A stretch of DNA of 64,000 bases, taken from assembly GCF_001514235.1 (NCBI RefSeq), contig NZ_KQ948934.1, positions 124,001 through 188,000 of the forward strand. The letters run 5' to 3'. The notes below the pieces were generated by a model. The model did no database searches. It saw only the letters and a list, made by a program, of their open reading frames with translations, and had not been told where the DNA came from. The translations under genes and the position numbers were made by a program. The DNA is from Streptomyces caeruleatus (GTDB taxonomy: Bacteria; Actinomycetota; Actinomycetes; Streptomycetales; Streptomycetaceae). Below are positions 45,814 to 54,558 of the stretch, in pieces (positions within the stretch are counted from its first letter, which is position 1; each line of letters begins with the position of its first letter).

Positions 45814-46473
45814 GTGGACGACGACAGCCGCTTGGCACGCTGGCAGCAGCGCACCGAGATCCCTCTCGGTGTGGCGTCCCTGGTCTTCCTCGCCTCGTAC
45901 GCGATCCGTGTCCTGGGCCATGGTCATCTCACGGACGCCGTGCTCGACCTCTGCCTGGCCCTGACCTTCACGGCCTGGGCGTTGTTCGGTGTCGACTACG
46001 CCGTGCGCTGGCTGCTCAGCGGGCAGCGCTGGGGCTTCGTCCGGCGGCACCCGCTGGACACGGTGGTGCTGTTCCTGCCGCTGCTGCGGCCGCTGCAGAT
46101 CGTGAAGACGTACGACACCGTCCAGCGCCGGCACGGACGGCCCTGGCTCACCGTGCAAGCGCGCGTGATCGTCTACGCCGGTCTGTCCACCGTCCTCCTC
46201 GGCTTCACGGGTGCCCTCTCGGTCTACCACCAGGAGCGCGGGGCGCCGGGCGCGACCATGCGGACCTTCGGGGACGCCCTGTGGTGGACGTGCTCGACGC
46301 TCGCCACGGTCGGCTACGGCGACTTCACGCCCGTCACGGTTCGCGGGCGGCTGATCGCCGTAGGGATCATGGCCGTGGGACTGGGCCTGCTCGGGGCCGT
46401 GACCGGCACCTTCGCCTCGTGGCTGCTGCAGGCCTTCTCCCGCGAGGAGGACGAAGGGCCCCCGGGGAGCTGA
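45814..46473 (+). CDS. Potassium channel-like membrane protein
   Basis: A 219-residue protein with about five transmembrane segments and the selectivity filter TLATVGYGDFTPV at about 157-169, with a pore helix just before it (FGDALWWTCS). The voltage-sensor-like N-terminal part lacks a clear S4 arginine ladder, so it is probably not voltage gated. The GTG at 45814 has no strong ribosome-binding site, so the start is uncertain. It is convergent with thrS and shares a hairpin terminator that contains its own stop codon. Confidence 0.85.
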   Translation: MDDDSRLARWQQRTEIPLGVASLVFLASYAIRVLGHGHLTDAVLDLCLALTFTAWALFGVDYAVRWLLSGQRWGFVRRHPLDTVVLFLPLLRPLQIVKTYDTVQRRHGRPWLTVQARVIVYAGLSTVLLGFTGALSVYHQERGAPGATMRTFGDALWWTCSTLATVGYGDFTPVTVRGRLIAVGIMAVGLGLLGAVTGTFASWLLQAFSREEDEGPPGS

Positions 46474-46489
46474 ACTCCCCGGGGGCCCT
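46455..46489. terminator. Bidirectional terminator containing the K+ channel stop codon
   Basis: AGGGCCCCCGGGGAG pairs exactly with CTCCCCGGGGGCCCT (15 bp); the 5-base loop CTGAA holds the TGA at 46471-46473. It ends 21 bases before the thrS stop and so can serve both genes. Confidence 0.87.
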
Positions 46490-46510
46490 CCACAGGTGCC
46501 TGCTGCCGGA

Positions 46511-48487
46511 TCAGACCTGCGTCCGCTCCTCGACGACCTGCGCGATCTTCGCGATGGCCTCGTCGAACGGGATGCCGTTCTCCTGCGAGCCGTCGCGGTA
46601 GCGGAAGGAGACGGCGTTGTTCGCCATGTCCTCGTCGCCCGCGATGACCATGAAGGGCACCTTCTGCTTCTGGGCGTTGCGGATCTTCTTCTGCATACGG
46701 TCGGAGGAGGAGTCCACCTCGACCCGCAGGCCCTTCTTCTTCGCGGCCGCCGCGAACTTCTCCAGGTAGTCCACGTGCCCGTCACCGATCGGGATGCCGA
46801 GCGCCTGGACCGGGGCCAGCCACGCCGGGAAGGCACCCGCGTAGTGCTCGAGCAGCACCGCGAAGAACCGCTCGATCGAGCCGAACAGCGCGCGGTGGAT
46901 CATGACCGGGCGCTGCTTGGAGCCGTCCGCCGAGGTGTACTCCAGGTCGAAGCGCTCCGGCAGGTTGAAGTCGAGCTGGATGGTCGACATCTGCCAGGTC
47001 CGGCCGATGGCGTCCTTGGCCTGGACGGAGATCTTCGGACCGTAGAACGCGGCGCCGCCCGGGTCCGGGACCAGCGGCAGCCCCTGCTTCTCGGCGACCT
47101 CGCGCAGCGTCTCCGTCGCCTCCTCCCAGACCTCGTCCGAGCCGACGAACTTCTCCGGGTCCTTGGTGGACAGCTCCAGGTAGAAGTCGGTCAGACCGTA
47201 GTCGCGCAGGAGTCCGAGGACGAAGGTGAGCGTCTTGTCGAGCTCCTCCGACATCTGCTCGCGCGTGCAGTAGATGTGCGCGTCGTCCTGGGTGAAGCCA
47301 CGCGCACGCGTGAGGCCGTGCACGACGCCCGACTTCTCGTACCGGTACACGGTCCCGAACTCGAAGAGGCGCAGCGGCAGTTCGCGGTAGGAACGGCCGC
47401 GCGCGTCGAAGATCAGGTTGTGCATCGGGCAGTTCATGGGCTTGAGGTAGTAGTCCACGCCCTCGTCGAGCTGCATGGGCGGGTACATGCCCTCGGCGTA
47501 CCAGTCCAGGTGACCGGACGTCTCGAAGAGCTTCCCCTTCGTCGCGTGCGGGGTGTAGACGAACTCGTAGCCCTCTTCCTCGTGGCGGCGGCGCGAGTAG
47601 TCCTCCATCACGCGGCGGACGATGCCGCCCTTGGGGTGGAAGACCGCGAGGCCGGAGCCGATCTGCTCCGGGATGGAGAACAGGTCCAGCTCGTTGCCCA
47701 GCTTGCGGTGGTCGCGCTTCTCGGCCTCGGCGAGGAAGTCGAGGTGTGCCTTCAGCTCGTCCTTGGACGGCCAGGCGGTGCCGTAGATGCGCTGGAGCAT
47801 CGGGTTCTTCTCGCTGCCGCGCCAGTACGCGGCGGCGTTGCGCATCAGCTTGAACGCCGGGATGTTGCGAGTGGTCGGCAGGTGGGGGCCCCGGCAGAGG
47901 TCCTTCCAGCACAGCTCGCCGCTCTTGGCGTCCAGGTTGTCGTAGATCGTCAGCTCACCGGCGCCGACCTCGACGTCCGCGCCGTCGTCGGACGAGGCGG
48001 AGCCCTTGAGGCCGATCAGCTCCAGCTTGTAGGGCTCGGCGGCGAGCTCCTCGCGGGCGGCGTCGTCGGTCACGACACGACGGGAGAAGCGCTGCCCCCG
48101 CTTCTGGATCTCCTGCATCTTCTTCTCGATGGCCTTGAGATCCTCGGGCGTGAACGGCTTCTCGACGTCGAAGTCGTAGTAGAAGCCGTCCCTGACGGGC
48201 GGACCGATGCCCAGCTTGGCCTCGGGGAAGAGCTCCTGCACGGCCTGCGCCATGACGTGTGCGGTGGAGTGGCGGAGGATGTTCAGGCCGTCCTCGGAGG
48301 AGATCTCGACGCCCTCGACCTCCTCGCCGTCGGCGAGCACGTACGACAGATCCCTGAGCTCGCCGCCCACGCGCGCGGCGATGATCGAGCGCTCGCCGGC
48401 GAAGAGGTCGGCGGCCGTAGTGCCCGTCGTCACCACGCGCTCTTCCCGCTCGGAATCGCGTTGGATGATCACACGGACGTCTGACAC
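46511..48487 (-). CDS. thrS: Threonyl-tRNA synthetase
   Basis: Class II synthetase charging tRNA-Thr. The 658-residue protein begins MSDVRVIIQRDSERE with an N-terminal TGS domain (1-65), an editing domain with GLNILRHSTAHVMAQAVQEL, and the catalytic core with MNCPMHNLIFD (zinc Cys) and RARGFTQDDAHIYC. The anticodon domain ends EAIAKIAQVVEERTQV. The GTG at 48487 has AGGAGAG 4 bases upstream, so the longer frame is not used. No T-box leader was seen. Confidence 0.98.
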   Translation of the reverse strand: MSDVRVIIQRDSEREERVVTTGTTAADLFAGERSIIAARVGGELRDLSYVLADGEEVEGVEISSEDGLNILRHSTAHVMAQAVQELFPEAKLGIGPPVRDGFYYDFDVEKPFTPEDLKAIEKKMQEIQKRGQRFSRRVVTDDAAREELAAEPYKLELIGLKGSASSDDGADVEVGAGELTIYDNLDAKSGELCWKDLCRGPHLPTTRNIPAFKLMRNAAAYWRGSEKNPMLQRIYGTAWPSKDELKAHLDFLAEAEKRDHRKLGNELDLFSIPEQIGSGLAVFHPKGGIVRRVMEDYSRRRHEEEGYEFVYTPHATKGKLFETSGHLDWYAEGMYPPMQLDEGVDYYLKPMNCPMHNLIFDARGRSYRELPLRLFEFGTVYRYEKSGVVHGLTRARGFTQDDAHIYCTREQMSEELDKTLTFVLGLLRDYGLTDFYLELSTKDPEKFVGSDEVWEEATETLREVAEKQGLPLVPDPGGAAFYGPKISVQAKDAIGRTWQMSTIQLDFNLPERFDLEYTSADGSKQRPVMIHRALFGSIERFFAVLLEHYAGAFPAWLAPVQALGIPIGDGHVDYLEKFAAAAKKKGLRVEVDSSSDRMQKKIRNAQKQKVPFMVIAGDEDMANNAVSFRYRDGSQENGIPFDEAIAKIAQVVEERTQV

Positions 48488-48592
48488 CGGTCTCTCCTGA
48501 CTGAAGGTGGGCCGCACTACCGCGTACGGCATGGCACTGCAATGCCTAAGGATCCTACCGAGCGCAGCACACCCTCCGCGAAACAGTTGCTG

Positions 48593-49819
48593 TCAGTCCC
48601 CCTCCTCCCCGCCACAAGCCCCCTCGAAGAAGTCCAGATCCTCCTGCAGCGACTTCATCAGCCGATCCCGCTCAGCTTCGTCCACCTGCACCGGTACGAC
48701 CCCGGACGCCCCGGTGACCTTGCGGAAGCCGCCCCGGCTCTCCAGTCGTCCGTGGACCCGCACCGGCAGTCCGACGAGGTGGGCGTGCCCCGCGATGCGG
48801 TACGACTCCTCGTCCAGGGTGAGCCGGACGTGCGGGATCTCCGCGCCCGCGAGGACACGCAGCCGTACGGTGCCCTCCCCGCGCGGCCCGGACCTGCGCA
48901 TCCGCACGACCGTGCCCGTGATCCTGACCGGTACGGAGGGCTCCTCGCGCAGATAGCGGGCGGCGGCCTCGCGCAATACGGGCAGGTCGCCCGGCGAGAA
49001 CTCGACGGGTTCGACGGCGCTCGCGCAGTCCTCGGGCACTCCGGCCGCAGGAGCCCACTCGACGGCGATGCGCGCGCCTTCCGTACCGCGCACCAACGCC
49101 ACCAGTGCTTCGGTGAGCTCGCGGCTGACGCCCGCCTCGACGGCGCCGTCGAAGGCGTCCATGCCGCCGGTGGCCCGCTGGTAGTCGATGGCCTCGCGGG
49201 CGGCGTACAGGGCTTGGTGGAGGCGCACGGCGAGGGGGCGTCCCGTGCCGACGGGTACGAAGGCGGCGAGGTGGCGGCCGCCGGCCCCGGAGCCGACGAG
49301 GACGCTCTCCAGCATCGCGGCGGCGGCGCGGCGGTGCCGGGCGCCGTAGTAGCCGGCACGCGCGCGCGTGGCGAGCGCCGCGGCGAGGAGCATCTGGCGG
49401 GCGCCGGTGCGCAGTTCCTCCTCGACGGTCCAGGGCGCGGCGCCGGCCGGTCCGCTGGGCGTGTCCCGCCACCAGCGGATCTCGTCGCTGGGCACGGCGA
49501 GCCCGACCAGCACCTCACGGGCGGAGGGCATGCCGCTGCGGGCGAGGGCGATCAGCGCCTCGCCGAGCAGGTCGTCGCTGTCGGGGAAGGCGCGGGACTC
49601 GGGGACGAGCAGGCTGGTGCCGTTGCCGCCCGGACCGGGCGGGGTCCAGCGGCCGTAGCGCCCCGCCGCTCCCCCGCGCCGCTGCCAGCCGTGCCGGTGC
49701 AGCAGGGCGCTGAGCACGGCGGGGTCGACGTCGCCGGGGTCGGGGGGACGGTCCCAGGACACGTCGACCGGGTGCGGCCGCACTGGGCGCAGGGGTTCCT
49801 CCAGCGGGCGGTGCGTCAT
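48593..49819 (-). CDS. Conserved hypothetical protein paired with DUF4365 gene
   Basis: A 408-residue soluble protein I cannot assign. The N-terminal part is Pro/Arg-rich (MTHRPLEEPLRPVRPHPVD), the middle is helical (LLAAALATRARAGYYGARHRRA), and the last 130 residues contain beta-rich segments such as PVRITGTVVRMRRSG and LVGLPVRVHGRLESRGG that resemble an OB-like fold. GGAGG lies 6 bases before the ATG. The start overlaps the DUF4365 gene's TGA by 4 bases, so the two products are made together and may act together. Confidence 0.75.
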   Translation of the reverse strand: MTHRPLEEPLRPVRPHPVDVSWDRPPDPGDVDPAVLSALLHRHGWQRRGGAAGRYGRWTPPGPGGNGTSLLVPESRAFPDSDDLLGEALIALARSGMPSAREVLVGLAVPSDEIRWWRDTPSGPAGAAPWTVEEELRTGARQMLLAAALATRARAGYYGARHRRAAAAMLESVLVGSGAGGRHLAAFVPVGTGRPLAVRLHQALYAAREAIDYQRATGGMDAFDGAVEAGVSRELTEALVALVRGTEGARIAVEWAPAAGVPEDCASAVEPVEFSPGDLPVLREAAARYLREEPSVPVRITGTVVRMRRSGPRGEGTVRLRVLAGAEIPHVRLTLDEESYRIAGHAHLVGLPVRVHGRLESRGGFRKVTGASGVVPVQVDEAERDRLMKSLQEDLDFFEGACGGEEGD

Positions 49820-50382
49820 GGTCTGCCTCCGGTCCCGACCCGCGTCATGATCTCGCAGAGCGCCCGGTCGTCGAAGATGCGTGAGGTCGGTATGCGCACG
49901 GTGGTGCGGCGCCGGCCGGTGATCGCGTGCCCGGCGAGGTTGACCCAGTAGCAGCAGTGCCGCAGGTCGAGCCGGTCGTGGCCGGCCCGCAGCCACTGTT
50001 CCTGCGAGCGCGGGACGATCATCACGACGAGGATCTTGTGCACCGAGACCGGCGTGCGGGCGAGTTTCGCCAGGTGGTCGTTGTCGAGCGTGAAGGAGAA
50101 GAAGCGGCCCGGGGGGTTCGGTGCGAGCTGGTAGGTGGCCTTGAGCTGCACCTTGATGGTCACCTCGTCGTCGACGGTGTGACCGGGCGCGCTGTGGCTG
50201 ACGTGCCAGTCGATGCCGTTGTCCGGAAACGGCTGGGACAGCGAGCATCCGGACGCCGCCGCTACGGCGTGCAGATAGCCCACCTGCAGTGTCTCCATGC
50301 AGGCGGTAGTGGCGAGTGAACCGCGATGGGGGCCCGTTCGTTCGGGCAGCAGCCCGCCCCGCTCGGGCTGCGCTATCGCCAT
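49816..50382 (-). CDS. DUF4365-family protein, possible PD-(D/E)XK-type nuclease
   Basis: A 188-residue protein with the DUF4365 pattern: DNGIDWHVSH (Asp58) followed by VTIKVQLKATY (Gln79, Lys81), then FSFTLDNDHLAKLAR. The D-x20-QxK arrangement resembles the active site of PD-(D/E)XK nucleases, but catalysis is inferred. The ATG at 50382 has GGAAGG upstream; the open frame extends further. It is translationally coupled to the 408-residue gene. It diverges from the DEDDh exonuclease gene across a 168-base gap. Confidence 0.75.
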   Translation of the reverse strand: MAIAQPERGGLLPERTGPHRGSLATTACMETLQVGYLHAVAAASGCSLSQPFPDNGIDWHVSHSAPGHTVDDEVTIKVQLKATYQLAPNPPGRFFSFTLDNDHLAKLARTPVSVHKILVVMIVPRSQEQWLRAGHDRLDLRHCCYWVNLAGHAITGRRRTTVRIPTSRIFDDRALCEIMTRVGTGGRP

Positions 50383-50550
50383 GGCGAACAGCCTTCCAAG
50401 CAAAGTGATTCCCCGTACCGGGCCGCTGAACTGCAAAGACCCGCACTCCTGTTGTGTCCTTCCGGCGTACACCGCAAACGGCCCGGGTATCACCAAACGG
50501 GCAGAAGACGGAACGTCAGCTGCCGTGGGTGAACGAGGGGTTGTGTAGTT

Positions 50551-51276
50551 ATGGCGTGCTGGTATGAGGGCCCGCTGGCGGCATTCGACACGGAGACGAC
50601 AGGCGTGGACGTCGAGACCGACCGGATCGTTTCGGCGGCCGTCGTCGTACAGGACGCCCCGGGGACCCGGCCGAGGGTGACCCGGTGGCTGGTGAACCCG
50701 GGCGTGCCGGTGCCGGAGGCGGCGACGGCGGTGCACGGACTGACGGAGGAGCATCTTCAGCGCAACGGCCGTTGGCCCGCGCCGGTGGTGCACGAGATAG
50801 CCGGCGAGCTGGCGGAGCAGGCGGCCCGGGGACGGCCGGTGGTGGTGATGAACGCGCCGTTCGATCTGACGCTGCTCGACCGCGAGTTGCGCCGCCACCG
50901 CGCCTCGTCCCTGGACCACTGGTTCGATGCGACGCCCCTGTTGGTGCTCGACCCACGGGTCCTGGACAAACACCTGGACCGCTACCGCAAGGGCCGCCGC
51001 ACCCTGACGGACCTGTGCGCGCACTACGACGTCACGCTGGACGGAGCGCACGACGCGGCGGCCGACGCGCTGGCGTCGCTGGAGGTCGTCCGGGCGGTGG
51101 GGCGTCGTTTCGCGGCCCGGCTGGAGCGTCTGTCACCGGCCGAGCTGCACACGTTGCAGGCGGTGTGGCACGCGGCGCAGGCACGCGGGCTCCAGGCGTG
51201 GTTCGCCCGCAGCGGCAGCGACGAGGCGGTGGACCCGGCGTGGCCACTGCGCCCGGATCTGCCGGCGGCCGCCTAG
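50551..51276 (+). CDS. DEDDh 3'-5' exonuclease (DnaQ/epsilon-like)
   Basis: A 241-residue exonuclease with the ExoI motif AAFDTETTGVDVE at 9-21, an ExoII Asp in VVMNAPFDLTLL near residue 105, and ExoIII HDAAADALASLEV with the His and Asp near residues 165-177. A further 60-residue helical tail follows. Such proteins proofread or degrade DNA or RNA; the specific role is not evident. It is a single gene with GAGGGG upstream, followed by the tRNA-Val(CAC) terminator on the opposite strand. Confidence 0.92.
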   Translation: MACWYEGPLAAFDTETTGVDVETDRIVSAAVVVQDAPGTRPRVTRWLVNPGVPVPEAATAVHGLTEEHLQRNGRWPAPVVHEIAGELAEQAARGRPVVVMNAPFDLTLLDRELRRHRASSLDHWFDATPLLVLDPRVLDKHLDRYRKGRRTLTDLCAHYDVTLDGAHDAAADALASLEVVRAVGRRFAARLERLSPAELHTLQAVWHAAQARGLQAWFARSGSDEAVDPAWPLRPDLPAAA

Positions 51277-51347
51277 GCGGTCCGGAACGGCGGAAGCCGA
51301 GCGACAAAGAACCGGGGAGCGAAACCGGGCAGCAAGAACAGGGCAGC

Positions 51348-51377
51348 AAAAAAGCCGGTCCGCTGTGGCGGACCGGC
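51348..51377 (-). terminator. Intrinsic terminator of tRNA-Val copy 1
   Basis: On the minus strand, GCCGGTCCGC pairs with GCGGACCGGC (10 bp, 4-base loop) and is followed by six T residues, a classical intrinsic terminator. It lies 9 bases after the tRNA 3' end and also faces the convergent exonuclease gene. Confidence 0.92.
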
Positions 51378-51386
51378 CTTTCCCGG

Positions 51387-51458
51387 TGGGCGATACTGGG
51401 TTCGAACCAGTGACCTCTTCGGTGTGAACGAAGCGCTCTCCCACTGAGCTAATCGCCC
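51387..51458 (-). tRNA. tRNA-Val(CAC), copy 1
   Basis: A 72-nt cloverleaf: 7-bp acceptor stem GGGCGAT/ATCGCCC, D-arm with TAGCTCAGTGGGAGAGC, anticodon stem CTTCG/CGAAG with loop TTCACAC (anticodon CAC, reads GTG), T-arm GGTTCGAACC and discriminator A. The CCA end is not encoded. It is identical over all 72 bases to the copy at 61776-61847. Confidence 0.97.
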
Positions 51459-51471
51459 GGGAACGGACTGA

Positions 51472-51501
51472 ACAATACAGGTCCCGGCGCGCTTCCTTCA
51501 A
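51472..51501 (-). promoter_or_regulatory. Promoter of tRNA-Val copy 1
   Basis: On the minus strand, TTGAAG (51496-51501) is separated by 18 bases from TATTGT (51472-51477). The -10 lies 13 bases before the tRNA 5' end. The -35 overlaps the last codons of the SRPBCC gene. Confidence 0.7.
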
Positions 51502-51956
51502 ACCGCTTCCCGCCGACCGGCGAGGTGGGCAAGGAGCCCCCGCCGTCCGGCGCGCATCATCAGCCGGTGGTTGGCCCGGAAGAGGGGTCGTCCCGGCACC
51601 GCGAGCCGTCTCAGCAGCGGCTTGTTCACGTCGACGACCTGGTCGTAGCGGGCGAGAGTGCCGGAGCCGTGCGGGGTGATCGTCCAGCGTGCCCAGCCCT
51701 CGATGTCTCCGGACATGGCGATCTCCAGGACCCCGGCCGCGCGGTCCCGTCGCACCTCACGCGCCGTGAAGGTCATGTCGTACGGCAGGACGGAGCGGAT
51801 CGTGATCACGCCACTGGTGTCGTCGATCCGGTCGACCTCGCGCACCTGTGGCCACCAGCGCGGGTAGTCCTCGGCCTCGGCCAGCAGGTCGTAGACGGTG
51901 GCGGGCGGGGCGGGCAGGGCCCACAGGCTGCGGAAGCGGTAGTGGCTCCAGTCCAT
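51498..51956 (-). CDS. SRPBCC-fold (polyketide cyclase/START-like) protein
   Basis: A 152-residue helix-grip protein that probably binds a hydrophobic ligand. It starts MDWSHYRFRSLWALPAPPATVYDLLAEAEDYPRWWPQ, with the typical helix-strand pattern and VREVDRIDDTSGVITIRSV; the C-terminal long helix follows VDVNKPLLRRLAVPG. The ligand and role are unknown. The ATG at 51956 was chosen over an upstream extension rich in Cys and Gly. It diverges from the large membrane-protein gene. Confidence 0.85.
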   Translation of the reverse strand: MDWSHYRFRSLWALPAPPATVYDLLAEAEDYPRWWPQVREVDRIDDTSGVITIRSVLPYDMTFTAREVRRDRAAGVLEIAMSGDIEGWARWTITPHGSGTLARYDQVVDVNKPLLRRLAVPGRPLFRANHRLMMRAGRRGLLAHLAGRREAV

Positions 51957-52057
51957 GGCACGAGTCTGCCCCTGTGCAGCGGGTTTCCCCCGTATCTGAG
52001 TACGTTCTGAGTACCCGCACTCATGCCCTGCGGCGTGACGCGGGCCACACTCCAGGC

Positions 52058-54490
52058 ATGACGCACATTCCGCCACCGGCCGAGGAGTTGCGGCTCCTCG
52101 ACCACGAGCTGCGCCAACTGGACGCCCGTCGGGCCCAGTTGCTGCACCGCCGCGCCTGGCTGGTCACGGCCCTGCACGCGGCGGCCATGCCGGCCTCGGC
52201 TCCGACGCCCGTCGCAACCCGGCACCCCGAGACCTCGGCGCCCCGGGTCCAGAACGTGCTGCTGCTGCTCGGCGGTGTCCTGCTCACCATCGCCGCGATG
52301 GCGTTCACGCTGGTCAGCTGGGGCCACATGGGGATCACCGGGCGGGCCCTGGTGCTCGGCGGGATCACGGTGGCGGTGCTGGCCGCGCCGGTGCAGCTGT
52401 TGAAGCGCGGGCTGCGGTCGACGGCCGAGTCGGTGGCGGGCCTCGGGCTCGCGCTGACCGTGCTCGACGCGTACGCCCTGCACGAGGTCGCGCTGACCGA
52501 CGTGGACGCCACGGGTTACGTCGCGGCCGCTTCCGCCGCGCTGGCGGCCCTGTGGACGGCGTACGCCTTGCTGCCGCGCACCTCCACGCTTCGTCTGCCC
52601 CTACCCGCCGCCCTGATCGCCGCCCAACTTCCCCTGACGCTCTGGGCGGTGGCCGCCGACGCCGGTCTGTACGGGATCGCCGCGGCCGTGCTGGTGACGG
52701 CCGGGTTCGACACGGTTGTGGCGCTCCGGGTGCCCGCGAAGTCCGTACGGATCACCGCGATGACCGGTGCGTACGGCATGGGCGCGTGGGGCGTGTGTGC
52801 CGCCGGCTGGCTGTCCTGGACGGCCACCGGCCCGAGCGCCGCCGCCCGTGCGGCGGCGCTCCTCCTCCTCGCCGCCGGCATCGCGCTGACGGCTGCGTGG
52901 CAGCAGGTCGCCGAGAAGCAGGCGGCGGGGCTCACCGTGACCGCCGGCCTGCTCGCGGTCGCCGCGACCGGGGGCACGGCCCGCTCCGTGCTGCCGGACG
53001 CGTGGACGGTTCCGGCGTATCTGGCCTGCGGGATCGCCCTGTTGGCGACGGTACGGCTGGGCCGGCTGCCGCAGACGGTACGGCTCGGGCTGACCCGCGC
53101 CTCCGTCGCCGTACAGGCGCTCGCCCTGCTCTGGACGCTGCCCCTGGTGGGCGTCACGCTGCTGGGTCCGCTCGCGTGGGCGGATCAGGTGTGGTCCGGG
53201 GCGCCGGGTGACGTGCGTGCGGCCGTGACGGTGTCCATGCCGTGGCCGCCCCACGCGGAAACGGTGCCCGTCGTCCTGGCCGTCGTCGCCATGGTGCTGG
53301 CCCTCGCGGTACGGGACACCGTCTGGCGGCCTCGTGCCCTGAACGGTGTGCTGGTGCTGGCGTGGGCGACGGCGCTGACGCTTCCGTCGGTGCTCGAAGT
53401 CCCTTACGTGGCAGGCCTGGTGGCCCTCGGCCTCACCACGGCCGGCGCGCTCGCGGCAGCCGCGTGGACACGCCCGTCCGAGCGCCCCGAGGCGACCCCG
53501 CCCCCTCAGCCGGCCCCGGCCCTCGGCTTCCCCAGCCCGCGCCCGACCGCCACGACCCTCGCCGTCCTCACCTCCCTCACCCTCGCCTTGCTCTCCCTGA
53601 CCGGTGAGCCCGCGACCCTCGCCGTGCTGTCCACGCTCACCGCACTGTTCGCCGCCGCCTCCTGGAGGCCGCACCTCGCCCCGGTCACGGCCCCGACCGC
53701 ACTCGCGTACGCCGCCGTATTGGCCTGCGCGACAGGTGCCGCGGCCGACTGGCAGCCGCAGTACACCGCCCTGCTGGTCCTGACGGTCCCGGTGGCGGCG
53801 GCCTTGCTCGCGGCACGCCTCGGGGGTTCGCCCACGACGATCCCGGTGGAGATCACCGGCGCGCTCGCCGGACTGCTCGCCGTCGCGCTGGCCGCGGCCT
53901 CGGCCGACCTGCCGATGCTCGCCCTGGTCCTGGCACTGTGCGGCGTGATCACCGCCGGTACGGCGGTCCGCGCCGACCGCCGCCCCGTCGCCCACGTCTC
54001 CGCCGCGCTCTTCGTGCTGGCCGCCTGGGTGCGCCTGGCGGCCTGGGACATCGGGACGCCCGAGGCATACACCCTGCCGGTCTCCGTCCCCGCGCTGCTC
54101 GTCGGCGCCCTGCGCAGGCGCCGCGACCCGCAGGCCTCGTCCTGGACGGCGTACGGCCCCGGTCTCGCCGCCACGCTCGTGCCGAGCCTCGTCACGGCGT
54201 GGGGCGACCCGGACTGGACGCGCCCCCTGCTGCTGGGCCTCGCCGCCCTTGCCCTCACCCTCCTGGGCGCCGGCCACCACCTGCAGGCCCCGCTGCTCCT
54301 CGGCGGCACGGTCCTCGCCCTGGACGCGCTGCACGAACTCGCCCCGTACCTCGTCCAGGTCACCGATGCCCTCCCCCGCTGGGCACCGCCCGCCCTGGCC
54401 GGCCTGCTGCTGCTCGCACTGGGAGCGACGTACGAGCAACGCCTCAGGGACGCCCGAAGGATGCGGGACTTCTTGGGCAACATGCGCTGA
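52058..54490 (+). CDS. Large polytopic membrane protein (SCO7613 C-terminal domain type)
   Basis: An 810-residue, Ala/Leu-rich protein with an N-terminal cytoplasmic helix (ELRLLDHELRQLDARRAQLLHRRA) and more than 15 predicted transmembrane segments from about residue 75 to the end (for example LLLLGGVLLTIAAMAF and TALLVLTVPVAAALLAAR). I recall the family in Streptomyces annotations as SCO7613 C-terminal domain-containing membrane protein, with no known function. The ATG at 52058 follows a weak site; an earlier start is possible. The gene ends at an inverted repeat. Confidence 0.8.
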   Translation: MTHIPPPAEELRLLDHELRQLDARRAQLLHRRAWLVTALHAAAMPASAPTPVATRHPETSAPRVQNVLLLLGGVLLTIAAMAFTLVSWGHMGITGRALVLGGITVAVLAAPVQLLKRGLRSTAESVAGLGLALTVLDAYALHEVALTDVDATGYVAAASAALAALWTAYALLPRTSTLRLPLPAALIAAQLPLTLWAVAADAGLYGIAAAVLVTAGFDTVVALRVPAKSVRITAMTGAYGMGAWGVCAAGWLSWTATGPSAAARAAALLLLAAGIALTAAWQQVAEKQAAGLTVTAGLLAVAATGGTARSVLPDAWTVPAYLACGIALLATVRLGRLPQTVRLGLTRASVAVQALALLWTLPLVGVTLLGPLAWADQVWSGAPGDVRAAVTVSMPWPPHAETVPVVLAVVAMVLALAVRDTVWRPRALNGVLVLAWATALTLPSVLEVPYVAGLVALGLTTAGALAAAAWTRPSERPEATPPPQPAPALGFPSPRPTATTLAVLTSLTLALLSLTGEPATLAVLSTLTALFAAASWRPHLAPVTAPTALAYAAVLACATGAAADWQPQYTALLVLTVPVAAALLAARLGGSPTTIPVEITGALAGLLAVALAAASADLPMLALVLALCGVITAGTAVRADRRPVAHVSAALFVLAAWVRLAAWDIGTPEAYTLPVSVPALLVGALRRRRDPQASSWTAYGPGLAATLVPSLVTAWGDPDWTRPLLLGLAALALTLLGAGHHLQAPLLLGGTVLALDALHELAPYLVQVTDALPRWAPPALAGLLLLALGATYEQRLRDARRMRDFLGNMR

Positions 54491-54506
54491 AGCGCCCCGT
54501 CAGGGG

Positions 54507-54553
54507 CGTGGGGAACTGCGCGACCGGCCACAACGGTCCCGCAGTTCCCCACG
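54507..54553. terminator. Inverted repeat terminator / dispersed GCGCAGTTCCCC element, copy 3
   Basis: CGTGGGGAACTGCG pairs with CGCAGTTCCCCACG across a 19-base loop that itself has short pairing (GACC/GGTC). It sits between the convergent 810-residue membrane-protein gene and the YetA-like gene and shares its core with the copies at 5487-5520 and 27447-27471. Confidence 0.75.
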
Positions 54554-54558
54554 AGCCG

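Noticed and set aside
46511..48590. T-box riboswitch upstream of thrS
   Set aside because: The 105-base gap upstream has no T-box motif or terminator/antiterminator pair.
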